A DNA stretch of 60,000 nt from Zygnema cylindricum (Eukaryota; Streptophyta; Zygnematophyceae; Zygnematales; Zygnemataceae). Location: contig JBBHKE010000890.1 in NCBI GenBank assembly GCA_037447655.1, positions 126,001-186,000 on the forward strand, given 5' to 3'. Made by a program: the position numbers and the translations under genes. Of this stretch, positions 28,936 through 41,670 are shown in pieces; the stretch's first letter is position 1; every line of letters starts with the position of its first letter. Under the pieces are notes generated by a model, which made no database searches, had not been told where the DNA came from, and worked only from the letters and a program-made list of their open reading frames with translations.

Positions 28936-29968
28936 TGTAGAAACTAATGGTTTTATTAGTATTTTCTAGGTCTGAAAAGAAATATAGAAGTCGAGGCAGT
29001 CTATCTCTAACTTCTCTCTCCAACTCTCAAACTTGTCGCAGTCATTGAGAAATTGGAGAGGAAGCTAGAGCCATGGCTACCTTGCCTATCCTGAGGTTTA
29101 CGGGAATTTTATGTTAGGGTTTATTTATTTAATTAAAAGGTATGTGCCGGCGGCAGGATTTGATCCATGTACCTACCGGCCGGCTGATAAGAATAGCCGG
29201 TAGCCTTAGCCGTTAAGTCTAGCAGTAGTGTTACATAGCATATAGTTTGATATTTATTTAAATATGTATACGTGCGATAAATCATTTAACTGCAATGAAT
29301 TACGGGATACATAGATCCAGTAATAAATAATGTACGACTTACGGTACGGACAAAAATCAGTACCGCGCATTTGTTTCGTAAATGAAACAAATACCGCGCA
29401 TGTATTTATTACGGCTACGATTAAAGCCGAATTTAATCGGACGGCCGGGATTAGCGCCGAGATCGCGGAGGAAGATTTCGGCGGTTTGTGGCCATCGCCA
29501 TATCGGATGACGCGTGGCGAAATTCCGTTAGATTGTGGAATCTCTGGAGATTATGGCACCGAATCCAGATTTGACATGTGTCGACATTTTGGCCATGTCG
29601 TACAATGTCCGTACATAAAGTACACCGGCAGCTGTACTTTTGCGTACGGAACTCAATTCTGATTGGTTCCGTACATCAGTAGATAGAGTTTGTGAGAGAG
29701 ATAGGACTTAGAAAAATTAGAAGATAGGACCCTCTCTCCCAGAGAGCTTCTGTACAAAAGGTCAACTTTGACCCTCCATAACTTACTGCTCAGGGGAGCA
29801 AATTCAGAGGTTCTTTTTGCTATCGACTCAGGGGAGTCTTGCCTTCACAGGGGTGAAGTTGGTCAGAGTTTTTGTCTGCCAGGGTGGCAGTTATTTTTGC
29901 TTAAACATATCCTAGAGGCTTCTTAGAAGCTGTCCACTCTGAGGACTTATGGAGGTCTCAGAGTTACA
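28936..29968 (+). repeat. Element I 3' LTR
   Basis: It starts TGTAGAAACTAATGG and ends GAGTTACA, followed by CCCTG. It lacks 15 bases (CAAAGGGGTCAGGAT region) present in the 5' LTR near 24509. It keeps the gag-type ATG near its end, now reading into flanking DNA. Confidence 0.94.
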
Positions 29969-29973
29969 CCCTG

Positions 29974-30887
29974 TGCAACCTAGACTCCCCAGAGTCCGTA
30001 GCAAAAATAAATCACTTAAAACAAGCAACCAACCGATAAGTTATGGGATGGCAAAGATGCCTATTTTATACAAACCCTTAAGGGGAGAGGTGACTGTATT
30101 TCCAAAAACACTAAGTCTTGATTCTCTCTAATGACTCCTATCTACTGAAGTACGGACCAATCATATTAGTGTACCGTACCAAAAAGTACTACTGCGGGTG
30201 TACCTTTTGTACAACCAATGTACGACAAGGCTATTCGTGGACGCATGCCCTCTTTTTACTTGTCCGTAGGTTCCGCGAAATTCCCGCAACCAAATGTGAT
30301 CTCTCCACGTGGCGCTTGGTGATGCCATGTCACAAGAAGCCAAAGTGACCACTCCGAGATCTCGGCGATAATGTGCGCCTTTGGATAAAAACAAAAATGA
30401 AATCTCGTCCGTTATAAATACTTGTGCGATATTAGTTTGGCTGTCGAAACATAATGCGCGGTATCCGTTTCGAAACTGTACCTTACTATGTACTTTACAA
30501 AAACAGTATCTATGCATGTCGTATATAGTTTGAGTTAAATGAATCAGTTCACTCCTAAATAAATAAATATCTATCAAACTCTATAGCATTTAGCATTGGT
30601 TCTAGACAAATAGGATAAAACTGACCCCTACCGACCAACTTGACGGACGGCAGATACCGGGATCAAATCGTGGGTTCGTCAAGTATCTTTTGAGTAACCT
30701 ACTAAAAAAAAATGCTTATTGAACTAAGGTAGCCATGGTTCAACCACTCTCTCTATCCTTCAGTGACTACAACAAGTATGGAAGCTAGAGTGAGGAGGTA
30801 GAGGGAGGCTGTTTGCCCTTTTCTTTTTCTTTTTTTACTGATATATTTAGACCTAGAAAATACTCTATAAATCTAGTAATTTAAACA
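29974..30887 (-). repeat. Element II 3' LTR, second piece
   Basis: It continues the LTR interrupted at 23535 and ends (forward strand) with TTTAAACA against the reverse-strand polypurine tract. Confidence 0.88.
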
Positions 30888-33800
30888 CTCCCTTTATTTT
30901 CTAGTCTAACTTAAGTTCAGTTTTAGTCCACAATTTTCTCTGCAATATTTTTATATGGGAGAAGGCACTGGTTTTGTCATCATATTAGCCACCATTTCCT
31001 CATCAGATCTATATACAAGATTCACAATCTTATTCTCAACTTCTTCTGTCACAAACCTCAATCTTATGTCTATATGCTTAGCCTTGAAATGATGTTTTGG
31101 ATTAGCTGCAATTGCAATGGCAGCTTGATTATAACAAAATACTTCATGTACTCCCTCTTTCATATACCCCATTTCTTGCAACAAGGACTTGACCCACATC
31201 AATTCTTTCACAGCAAAACAAGAGGCCATATACTCAACCTCCATAGTAGACTGAGCAATCACCTTTTGTTGCTAACTGCTCGAACAGGAAGCACCTTCCC
31301 CCACGTACAACACATACCCAGAAGTGCATCTTCTCATAAGTGCAACCCCATAAGTGGATTCACTCCAAGTAGTGATATCAGTGTGCTCCCCTCCCAAATG
31401 CAACCATAACTCTCTGGTTCCTACCAGATATCTCATGGCTCTCTTGGCTACCTCCTAGTCTCTTTTCCTAGGATCATTAAGACTCCTACTGAGTACTCTA
31501 ACTGTTGCCACTATGTCCTACCTGGTACAATTCATGAAGTATATTAGATTTCCTATAACCTGCCTGTAAGGGATAGTTTTCATAAACTCTCTCTCTTCTA
31601 GACTTATTTGATCATATAAGATTATCACTCCTCCCTCTACACTCCCATCACTTACTTTCTTCAAGTCCATGGGAGTGGTACAACTGTTTGCTTTTTCCAT
31701 TTGGAATTTCTCAAACATATTACCTATTGTTTCTTTCTGAGTAAGTCAAATGATCCCTTTCCCCCTATCTCTTTCCATTTGAATTCCCAAAAAATAACTT
31801 GCCTCCCCTAAATCCTTCATGCCAAATATGCTTCTAAGATCTTTTTTTAATTTATAGATCTTTTCCAAAGACTTGCTTAACACCAGCATATCATCCACAT
31901 AAATTGCAAAAAAAATCACACCATTCTCATCTTCAAACATATAGATAGAATGGTCAGCGTATTCGGATATATCCCACACCAGTGATAAACTCATCTAGTT
32001 TTTTATTCCACTGTCGGGGAGCCTCTTTAAGTCCATATAAAGACTTTATGAGCCTGTAGACTTTGCTCTCTTCCCCATTCTCCACAAATCCCTCTGGTTG
32101 CCGCATGAAGATTTTTTCCTCTAACTCACCATTGAGAAATGTGGTTTTAATTTCAATCTGATAAATTTCCTTGTCTTACGCCGCTGCTACACTGAGGAGA
32201 ATCCTTACTGATGGGAACCAAATAGCTAGAGCAAACGTCTCCTCAAAGTCAATCCCATTTTTTTGGGTGAACCCCTTTGCTACCAAACGAGCTTTATATT
32301 TTTCAATGGTATTATATGTGTTTAGTTTTAGTTTAAATACCCATTTACAGCAGATAAGTTTTATGTCTGAAGGCCAATCCGCTAGTTCCCAAGTATTTGC
32401 TTTTATGATGGAAGCCATCTCATCATTTATGGCTCTAATCCATCTGTCTTTTTCTGGGCTGTTCATTGCCTCCAAGTGTGACTAAAGCTCATCAGGATGA
32501 GATAGCTTAGTTACCTTATGAGCAACTTGTTTCTCTTGTATCATTTTGCTGCTCTCTCTCCCTCCCTTAAACTTTGAAGCTGGAATGGGAGGAAGTCTCG
32601 GGTTTCTCCTTATTGTATCACCGCCTCCCTTATTCATGGAAGCCTGCTCCAGTTCCTCCTCTTCTATCTCCTCGAAGTCCATAGGAATATGTGAGGTTTC
32701 CGGTAGATCTCTTGTATCTTAGATCTCCCTTGAATTTGCAATCAGTGTTTCACTCATGTCTTTTTCGGGAAAGACAGGACTCTCCTCGCTTTCAGACTCA
32801 AAACGGATTTTTATCTTCTTCGTATATTTGAAGGGGTCAAATGACTTCCCTCCATCCATGACAACTAGGTGTTTGACCAGAATAATATCTTGCTTTGCTA
32901 AGTCATAGACTCTATATCCCTTGACATCCTCATCATATCCTACAAAGTATCCAGGTTTGACTTTAGCATCTAATTTCCATTTTTTCTTATCCGTATCATG
33001 ATTGTAAACTTGGCTACCGAATACTTTAAGGTGTGGGATATCTGGTTTCCCTCCAACCCATCTCTCATAAGGTGTCATTCCTTTTACGGCTGAGGTAATG
33101 ACTCTATTCTTAATGTAGTTGGCATAGTTCATGGCTTCTGCCCAAAATCTCTTTCCTATTTTTTTGTCAGCCAACATACTACATACACTATCTTCTACTG
33201 TTCAGTTCAATCTTTCAGCTACCTCATTTTGTTCCGGGTTATATGGGACAGTTTTTGAATGGTAATCTCCCTCATCTCTCAGGTATTCCTCAAACTAGTT
33301 AGAGGTATATTCTCCCCCATTATCACTCCTTATTCTCTTAATGGGGGTTCCATGCAACTTCTCACTCCAGGCTTTATATTCTTTGAAGTAAGTTGGTGTT
33401 TGAGACTTTGTTTTTAGGAATTAGACTCTAGAGTACCTTGACAAGTCATTGGTTTTTGTTAACATAAACCTCTTCCCTCCAACCGAAGGTACTGTTGTAG
33501 GTCCCCAGATATCTGTGTGGACTAGATCTAGTACCTTTTCCCCCCTATATGTGGCGAATTTGGGAAAAGGAAGTTTTTGAGCTTTTCCTTTAGCACATCC
33601 ACTACAATCATACACCATTTCATCATCACCAAACTGAATGCCTTTTACTACACCAAGCTTCTTCATTTCCCTCAACTTATCAAAATGCACATGCCCCAAC
33701 CGCTTATGCCAAATCATCAATTTTGGAACACCAACATAATAAGCATTATTCTTTCTATTACTCAGGTTAAGCCTAAACATGCCTTGGCTACCGTTATCTG

Positions 33801-35235
33801 CCATGAAGTAGACTTCATCCCCATACATAGCAGTGAAGACTCCCTTTCTAGTGGAGGTATCAAACTCTTTCTTATCTAACACAGATGTAGAGACAAGATT
33901 TTTATTCAGCTGAGAAATGTAGAGTACACCTGAGAATGTGAGTATATAAGTCTTACCCTCCACTAAGACTTTCAGATCTACTAACCCCACTAGATCTGTT
34001 GTAACCACTCTCCCATCCCCATTCTCTATTTCTACTGTAGGGATTTTTCTTAGCTTAGTGAAAAGTTTCTTATCATGACACATATGTATGGATGCACTTG
34101 AGTCGATGATCCATCCTTCCCGTGGAGCTTCCCGAATTTCTCCAAGGGCACACTTCTGTCTCTGAGGGATCTTCTTCTCCTCCAGACTCTCGTCAAGAAG
34201 AAGCTCCCCGTCCTCCTCAAAGGACACGTTCTCGGTTTTCCTGTCACTTTTGTGACCACAAGTGCCTTTTTCTTCCTTCCGGAAGAACCCCCTCCACGGT
34301 TCTCTTAGAGCCTCAACTTCGATAGCTTGACACAATCTGCGATAGAGTGTCCTGACTTTTTGCAAAAATGACAAAGGCTCTTTGGGGGCCATATTCCTCT
34401 AGGCTCAATCTCTCTCCTCTAAATGGTTTCTTCGGATCCTTCCCCCATTGGTTTCCTCTTGCAGCTAGAGCTTGGATGCTCTTCCCCCCCACTCCTAATC
34501 TTAATTGTGTTCTCTTACACTAGTATCATCCGAACCACTGTGTTCCACTTCTATGAACTGTTAGTCAATTCCTGTACTCGGTACACTAAGTTTTCATACT
34601 CGTCGGGTAACTTCATGATGAGAGTGATAACCTTCATCTTCATTCTACCTGTCTACCAGGCACTCTCCATCTCCATATACAAACAAGAGAGATCATTAGA
34701 ATAGTCTAACATCTTTCCCCCTTTGTAAGTATAATTCCCCAACTATTGTTTGGCCAATTGGAGCTCTTGAATAGTACCTTCTCTATAGATTTCCACCAAA
34801 CTCACCCAAAAAATCTGTGCCTTATAAATATGAAGATGGGAGGTTGCCAAAGCCAAAGTGAGGTGTCTTAGAATGAAGTTTTTGGCAGCCATATTAATGT
34901 CTTCCCACGTTTGGGAGTCGTTCTCCGCAATCTTTACGGTCCTCGCTCCGGGTGCCGTGGTAATATGAGCAATTGGAGTAAAAGGCGTCTCCTTCTCCTT
35001 CCCCTTTTTGGACACCGTGTTGTCCCCATCATGTGCCTCCCCAGCTGCAGCAGAGGTTTCAGTAGCAAACATTATTCCACCAAACCCTGGTGGAGTTCCC
35101 TGAGGTGGACGTTTCACTTGTCGACTTACAATACCCCAATATTGTTTTTCGCACAAAGCCCCCATCATCATGGCTTCCCAATAGATGAACCCTGATCCAT
35201 TGAAGGTGGGCACCCTAGAGGGTGGGCCCATAACT
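30888..35235 (-). pseudogene. Copia gag-pol, decayed (element II)
   Basis: Read on the reverse strand: gag from ATG 35255 (inside the LTR) to 34743; then zinc knuckle, protease and integrase N-terminus (34392-33421); integrase C-terminus and linker (33177-32482); RT (32475-31518, with IYVDDMLVLSKS near 31910); RNase H (to 30951). The zinc knuckle (about 34360-34310, CHFCKKSGHSIADC) is in a different frame from the following protease. The protease motif reads DSSAS instead of DSGAS, a change expected to kill it. Integrase keeps HKRLGHVHFDK, CSGCAKGK and HTDIWGP. Multiple stops (for example 33420, 33200, 32720, 31745) and frameshifts mark it as older than element I, consistent with its being the insertion target. 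Confidence 0.9.
35221..35235 (-). promoter_or_regulatory. Half initiator tRNA-Met primer site, element II
   Basis: On the reverse strand it reads AGTTATGGGCCCACC, one base different from the element I site. It directly follows the LTR end ...TTGCA, and the ATG within it is in the gag frame. Confidence 0.82.
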
Positions 35236-36274
35236 TGCAATTGTGTGTCCTCCATTGGACTACATAATTCAGGAAGCCTCTAGATAGCTTTTAACTAACC
35301 CACTTCAAGCCACAATAACTGCTTCCGAAGAGGGCAATCAAACAATATGACTGCACTGTTGTACAACCTGGACTCTTCTGATTCCGTAGCAAAAAGAAAT
35401 CACTGAAAATGGCCAACCAGCCGATAAGTTATGGGGTGGCAAAGATGTCTATTTTATACCAACCCTCAAGGGGAGAGGTGACTGTATTTCCAAAAACACT
35501 AAGTCTTGATTCTCTCTAATGACTCCTATCTACTGAAGTACGGACCAATCATATTAGTGTACCGTACTAAAAAGTACTACTGCCGGTGTACCTTTTGTAC
35601 AACCAATGTACGACAAGGCTATTGTGGACGCGTGCCCTCTTTTTACTCGTCCGTAGGTTCCTCGGAATTCCCGCGACCAAATGTGATCTCTCCACGTGGC
35701 GCTTGGTGATGCCATGTCACAAGATGCCAAAGTGACAACTCCGAGATCTTGGCGATGATGTGCGCCTTTGGATAAGAACCAAAATGAAATCTCAGCCTTT
35801 ATAAATACTACCGCGATATTTGTTTCGCTGTCGAAACAAAATGCGCGGTATCCGTTTCGAAACTGTACCATACTCCGTAGTTTACGAAAACAACATCTAT
35901 GCATGTCGTATATAGTTTGAGTTAAATGAATTAGTTCACTCCTAAATAAATAAATATTTATCAAACCCTATAGCATTTCACATTGGTCATAGACTAATAG
36001 GATAAAGTTGACCGCTACAGGCCAACTTGACGGACGGCAGGTACCGGGATCAAATCCTGGGTCCGTCAAGTATCTTTTTAGTAACCTACTAAAAACAAAT
36101 GCTTGTTAAACTAAGGCATTCATGGGTCAACCACTCTCTCTATCCTTGAGTGACTAGAACAAGTATGGTGGCTAGAGAGAGGAGGTGGAGGTAGGCTGTC
36201 TGCCCTTTTCTTTTGTTTTTTATACTGATATATTTAGTCCTAGAAAATACTCTTTAAATCTAGTTATTTCAACC
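35236..36274 (-). repeat. Element II 5' LTR
   Basis: Full-length 1,039-bp LTR in reverse orientation. It contains TTTGTTTCG (35819-35827) and CGAAACAAA four bases later, the same inverted repeat found in the forward LTR family, followed by ATGCGCGGTA. Confidence 0.9.
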
Positions 36275-36534
36275 GTCCTGTCTTTTCATTCGAAGTTCTT
36301 TCAAGATTTTAAGCATCGAATATTAAGTTACATGTTACCTACCAGAATGAGCCACGCAAATAAAAAGTGACGCAACCTAATGGAAGGTACGCCTTTCAGT
36401 AAACCTTTCCGTACAATTACTGAAACGACTAATGGAAGCCACCCTTAAAAGTGAAAATTAGATAGATGTGTACGGAAAAAAGATGTATTTTGTGACGGAA
36501 ATATTGTTAAACACTAATACCGATGCATGGTGTA

Positions 36535-36611
36535 CTATGCGCGCGTCACGCTATTGTCGTTCTGCGGGTCCTTTGTTTCGACGGTGACTGCCAAGTGATG
36601 TAACCCCGCTA
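36535..36611. other. 77-bp flank between MITE and copia element IX
   Basis: Short unassigned stretch after the MITE end and before the truncated LTR. No feature recognised. Confidence 0.4.
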
Positions 36612-37320
36612 TTAACACGTAGGCTATTTCATTCGACGGGATATTTAGACATAGATACAGTTTTTAATGTACGGCGAACGGAAAATCGGAAACGAATATT
36701 GCGCATTTTGTTTCGAAGGCGAAACAAATATTGCGCAAGAATTTATGACGGCCACAATTGTAATCCGGCTTAATCGGATGGCCACGAAGCATGCCGAGAT
36801 CGCGGAATGGATTTTTGGCGGTTTGCGGGCGACGTCACATCAATCGCCACGTGGCGCAATCACATTTGATTACGGCATCTCCGAGGATTCCACGAACGAA
36901 TCCAAAAATGACATGTGTCGACTTGTTGGCCATGTCGTACAATAACCGTATTGAAAGTACACTAGCACCTATACCTTTATGTACAATACACTATTATAAT
37001 TTGTGCCGTACTTCAGTAGATAGAGTTTAAGAGAGAGATAGGACTTAGAAAATTTTTATAGATTGGACCCTCTCTCCCAGAGAGCTTATGTACAAAAGGT
37101 CAACTTTGACCCTTCATAACTTACTGCTCAGGGAAGCAAATTCAGAGATTGTTTTTGCTATCGACTCAAGGGAGTCTTGCCTTCACACGGGTGAAGTTGG
37201 TCAGAGATTTGTCTGCCAGGGTGGCATTCATTCTTACTGAAACACAAAGGGGTCAGGGTTATCCTAGAGGCTTCGTGTGAGCTGCCTACTCTGAGGTCCT
37301 ATGGAGGTCTCAGAGTTGCA
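36612..37320 (+). repeat. Element IX 5' LTR (front missing)
   Basis: It aligns with 41997-42706. It ends ATGGAGGTCTCAGAGTTGCA and carries the inverted repeat 'tttgtttcgaaggcgaaac' with TATTGCGCA on both sides (near 36696-36735). Confidence 0.88.
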
Positions 37321-37335
37321 GGTTATAGGCCCACC
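37321..37335 (+). promoter_or_regulatory. Half initiator tRNA-Met primer site, element IX (mutated)
   Basis: GGTTATAGGCCCACC is one base off the element I site. The change removes the ATG within the primer site, but the upstream LTR-borne ATG at 37301 is intact and in frame. Confidence 0.8.
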
Positions 37336-40300
37336 ATCTAGGGTGCCCATATTCAATAGAGCTAGCTTCATATAGTGGGAAAGTATGATGACTGGAGCTC
37401 TATGTGAGAAATGGTTTTGGGGAATAGTGAGTGGACGAGTGAGGCTTCCATCTAGTCTAGGGATACCTCCAGGGTTTACAAGTGGCAGATTCACTAGAGG
37501 TGCAGATCCATCTTCAACGGAGGAGACAAAGGAAAGAGAGGTGGTGGAAAAAGGAAAGGAGAAGGAGACGGTCACACCAATAGCAACCGGTGCGGCATTC
37601 ATGTCACCTATTTCGAGTAACGAGGAGAATGGTATTGATACGTGGGACTACAACAATATGGCGGCTAAGCACTTCATCCTCCGCCATCTTACTCAAGGGC
37701 TTACATCTACCCATTTGCAGGTAGAGAGGGCATCCGATATTTGGGTGGCTCTTATAGAGATGTACCGAAGTGGTACGATTCAGCAACAACAGTTGGCTGA
37801 TCAGAAAATTAAGGAGTATGTATACAAATGGGGGAAGATGTTGGATTTTTGCAATGAGCTTGCTACACTTTATATGGAACTAGAGAGTGCTGGAAAAGTA
37901 TTTAGTGAAAAGGAAAAGGTCAACTGTTTACTGATGAAGTTACCCGATGAGTTCGAGAACATAGTCAATCATGTGCAAGACTTGGCGAACTCAAGGTGGA
38001 TTTGGAATTTAGTGGTAGGGATGATTCTCGTTCGGGAGAATACTATTGAGATCCGAAGGGGAGGAAAGAGTGGGCAAGCTTTGGCAGCTGGGACCGATTG
38101 GAGAAACAATGATTCTAGAAAACAGGTTGGAAATTATCGAAGGGAGGGGCAGAAAAATCAGACCGATGAGTTCGGACCAAAGACTTCGTAGGGTTTGTGC
38201 CATTTTTGTTAGAAACCCGGGCACTATATGGCTGAATGCACTAAGTTAACCGAGCTGCGGTTAAAGGAGGGGCAGACCGGTGGACCCCCGAGAGGAAAGA
38301 AAAAGGCCCTTGTGACATAGGTAAATGAGGCGAAATCCGAGGAAAAGACGATGAACTCCTATTGGATGAGGAGTTAGCGCGAAAAATGAGGTCGAAATTC
38401 CACGAAAGTAGAAAATGTGCTTTCGGTGGATTGAAAGGTGAAGCAGGCAGGGTTGTAGATTCAGGTGCCTCCATGCACATGTGTAAGGATAAGCACCTGT
38501 TCACTAAGATAAGAAAGATTCCCACCCTATAGATAGAGTACGGGGATGGGAGGATAGTCACCACTACTCTTGTAGGATCGGTAGATCTAAAAGTGTTGGT
38601 AGAAGGAAAGACATCTATAGTTACATTCTCCAATGTATTGTTTATTCCGCAGCTGAACAAAAACCTCATCTCTACGTGTGTAGTAGATGATAAGGGTTTT
38701 GATACTAGCACTAGGAAAGGTGTCTTTATTGCTAGTTTTGAGGAGAAAGTTTATTTCACTGCTGAAAAAGGTAGCCAAGGGATGTTTAGGCTGATTTTAA
38801 GTAATGAAACAAAGAAACTTTATTATGCTGGTGTTCATGATATAATATTGTGGCATAAGAGGTTTGGGCATGTGAATCTAGATAAGTTAAGAGAGATGAA
38901 AAAGATGGGAGTAGTGGAAGGGATTTAGTTCGGTGAAAGTGAGAATCTAAGTGATTAAAGTGGATGTGCTCAAGGAAAAGCACACAGGTTACCCTTCCCA
39001 AAAACTGCCACCTATAAGGGAGAAAAGTTTCTATATTAAGTACACACAGATATTTGGGGGCCGGCAAGAGTGCTATCACCCGGGGGGAAGAGATTTATGA
39101 TGACTATCACCAATGATTGGTCTCGATATTACAAGGTGTATTTTTTGAAAAATAAGTCAAGGGCTCAAGAATGTTTTAAACAATATAAAGCATGGAGTGA
39201 AAAACTCCATGAAACCTCAATCAAGAGAGTAAGGAGTGACAATGGTGGAGAGTATACCTCTAACCAGTTTGAGGATTTTTTTAGAGAAGATGGAGTGCAA
39301 CACCAAAAGACAGGTCCTGAAAATCCTGAGCAGAATGGTGTAGCTGAAAGATTAAATATAACACTGAGTGATAGTGCTATGAGTATGCTGTCAGATAAGA
39401 ACATAGGAAAGAAGTTTTGGGCTGAAGCAATGAACTGTGCAAATTATCTCAAGAATAGAGTTCTTACTTCAGCAGTAAAAGGCAAAACTCCCTATGAGAG
39501 ATGGACAGGCCGAAAACCAGATGTTTCACACTTAAAGGTTTTCGGTAGTTAAGTGTTCCGTTTAGACACAGATCGGTCAAACTGGAAGTTTGACCCAAAA
39601 GGAAAACCAGGATATCAACTAGTATATGATGAAGATGTAAAAGGATATAGAGTCTATGATCTCAAAAGACAGGATATCATCCTAGTGAAGTACCTAGTGG
39701 TTATGGATGAAGGAAAATCTATTGATCCCTTTAAGTATACAAAGATAGTCAAAATCAGATTTGAGTCAGAAAATTCTGATGACTTTGAGCTTCCTAACTA
39801 TGCAAGATTTCAAGAAGATGATGATCTTGCAGGTACGGATCAGATGGAGAAGGACTCAAATGTGGAACCCCTAGTATTAACTCCAACGGAAGCGGAAGAC
39901 GTGGTGGAAATCGACCCGGAATCAAGCAATAAGGGAGAGGTAGAAATTGTTCGGAAGAATCCAAGAGAGCCATCTATTCTCGCAACCGAGTTTGAGGGAG
40001 GAAAAAGAAGTAGCAAAAGGCTGCAAGAGAGACAAGTTAACAATAAGGTAACCAAACTGTCTCACCCGGATGAACCTCAAACTTATAATGAGGCAATGAC
40101 TTGTCCTGAAAAAAATCGGTGAAAGACAACCATTAATGAGGAGATGGCCTCAATTATGGCAGCCCGTACATGGGAATTGGTGGATTGTCCCCGTGACAGA
40201 AACCCATTGGGTGTAAGTGGGTATTTAAGTTAAAACTCAACCCGGATAACACCATTGAGCGCTACAAGGCTCGATTAGTGGCGAAGGGATTTACCCAAAA

Positions 40301-41670
40301 AGAGGGAATTGACTACGAGGAGACTTTTGCTCCGGTCGTCAGTTTTCCTTCGGTTCGGATACTTCTCAGTATGGCGGCAGCAGAAGACATAGAAGTGCAT
40401 CAGATGGACATCAAGACGGCCTTCCTACATTGAGAGTTAGAAGAGGAAATTTTTATGAGACAGCCCGAAGGATTTGTGGAGCAAGGGGAGGAAAGCAAGT
40501 TATGCCGATTGATCAAATCTTTGTATGGGCTGAAACGGGCGCCCCGCCAATAGAACAAGAAGCTCGATGAGTTTCTTACAGGTTTGGGATATATTCGGAT
40601 CAGCTCAGATCACTCAATTAATTTGTTTGAGGATGAGGAAGGGATTATTTTTATTGCAATTTATGTTGATGATTTGCTTGTTTTAAGTAAATCTATGGAT
40701 AAAATATATTAGTTGAAAAATGATCTAAAAGGAAGATTTGACATGAAAGATATGAGAGAAGCAAGGTATATTTTGGGAATTGAGGTAGAGAGAGACAGAG
40801 ATAGAAAGATATTAAGATTAACTCAAAAAGAGGCCATTAGAAACATGTTAGAAAAATTCCAAATGGACAAGGCAAATAGTTGTACCAATCCTATGGAATT
40901 AAAGAAGGGAAATAAGAGGAGTGAGGAAAAGGGAGTTATAATCTTAGATGATGAGGTAGGCCCGGAAGAGAAAAGATTTATGAAGACCATCCCTTATAGA
41001 CAAGTAGTGGGCAGCCTAATATATTTCATGAATTGTATACGTCTAGACATAGCCGCAACCGTAGGAGTACTAAGTAGGAGTCTGAATGCTCCCACTAAGA
41101 AAGATTAGGAGGCAGCTAAGAGAGTCCTTAGATATCTCATAACAATTAGGGATCTATGGTTGCATTTGGGTGGAAAAAATATTGACATCACCACTTAGAG
41201 TGATGCCAGCTATGGGGATGCTCCTATGAGGAGATGCACACCTGGATATGTATTGTATGTGGGTGATGGGGCTTGCTGATGGAGCAGCAAGCAGCAAAAG
41301 GTCATTTTTCACTCCACCATGGAGGCTTAGTTCATGGCTTCTTGCTCTTTTATAAAAGAATTAATGTGGGTCAAGTCTTTGCTTGGTGAGCTTGGTCACC
41401 TTAAGAAGTGTGTTCAAAAAGTGTTTTGTGATAATCAGGCTGCCATTGCCATTTCTGCCAATCCTAAACCTCACTTTAAAGCCAAACACATGGACATTAG
41501 ACTTAGCTTTGTTAGGGAGAAAGTAGAAAACAAGATAATTAGTTTGAAGTATAAACCCGATAGTGAAATGGTTGCAGATATGATGACCAAACCAATTCCT
41601 TCCCCTAAACTAATTTTCTGCAAGGAGAAGTGTGGTCTTAAATTAAAGAGTGACTAGAAAACAAGGGGAT
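37321..41670 (+). pseudogene. Copia gag-pol, decayed (element IX)
   Basis: Gag runs open from about 37385 to 38191 (FILRHLTQGL, IQQQQLADQKIKEYVYK). The zinc knuckle follows with a stop inside it (CHFC*KPGHYMAEC, about 38200-38240). Frameshifts occur at 38340-38410. The protease is damaged: the motif near 38450 reads RVVDSGAS after a lost frame. Integrase segments are 38593-38928 and 39070-39552, the latter with SDNGGEY and PENPEQNGVAERLN. RT and RNase H are in pieces (40130-41657), with an intact YVDD near 40671 and CDNQAAIAIS near 41428. At least fifteen stops. The sequence is clearly homologous to element I over its whole length. Confidence 0.92.

Larger units (their letters stand above)
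23536..29968 (+). mobile_element. Young, nearly complete copia element I
   Basis: 5' LTR 23536-24583 (1,048 bp), 3' LTR 28936-29968 (1,033 bp), flanked by the perfect target duplication CCCTG (23531-23535 and 29969-29973). By eye the LTRs differ at about 18 positions plus one 15-bp deletion in the 3' copy, so it is recent. The internal region is one open frame from LTR to polypurine tract with three stops. Confidence 0.95.
23410..36274 (-). mobile_element. Reverse-strand copia element II (nested host of element I)
   Basis: Its 3' LTR lies on the left in two pieces (23410-23535 and 29974-30887, with the CCCTG target site between them), its internal region is 30888-35235, and its 5' LTR is 35236-36274. 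Flanking 5-mers are GTTCT (23405-23409) and GTCCT (36275-36279), a target duplication with one change. The right LTR's last base reads C rather than A. The LTRs are about 1,040 bp each. Confidence 0.9.
22788..36444. mobile_element. PIF/Harbinger-like element with TTA duplication, split by copia elements
   Basis: The left end is GGGAGGCCTTCCATTAACG and the right end, read inverted, is GGGTGGCTTCCATTAGTCG. Flanking TTA is present on both sides (22785-22787 and 36445-36447). Without the copia insertion it would be about 0.8 kb (22788-23409 plus 36280-36444). I see no transposase, so it is a non-autonomous derivative. The left-end region (about 22788-22874) is repeated at about 22876-22955 with a second 'ggtggccttccattag'. 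The superfamily assignment rests only on TSD and terminal GGG. Confidence 0.6.
22665..36534. mobile_element. Foldback MITE copy 4, split by a 13.7-kb nested insertion
   Basis: The left half is 22665-22787 ('agtgttaatg', 'catcttttattcgtacacac', 'tgtcggattgtgc'). The right half is 36445-36534 ('gtgtacggaaaaaagatgta', 'aaacactaataccgatgcat'). Together they make one element like copies 1-3. The break is at TTA, where the Harbinger-like element inserted. Confidence 0.72.

Noticed and set aside
29330-29662. 110-codon frames in the LTRs (23930-24262 and 29330-29662) as genes
   Set aside because: They lie wholly in the LTR, span the conserved inverted repeat, and differ between the two copies without sign of coding constraint.
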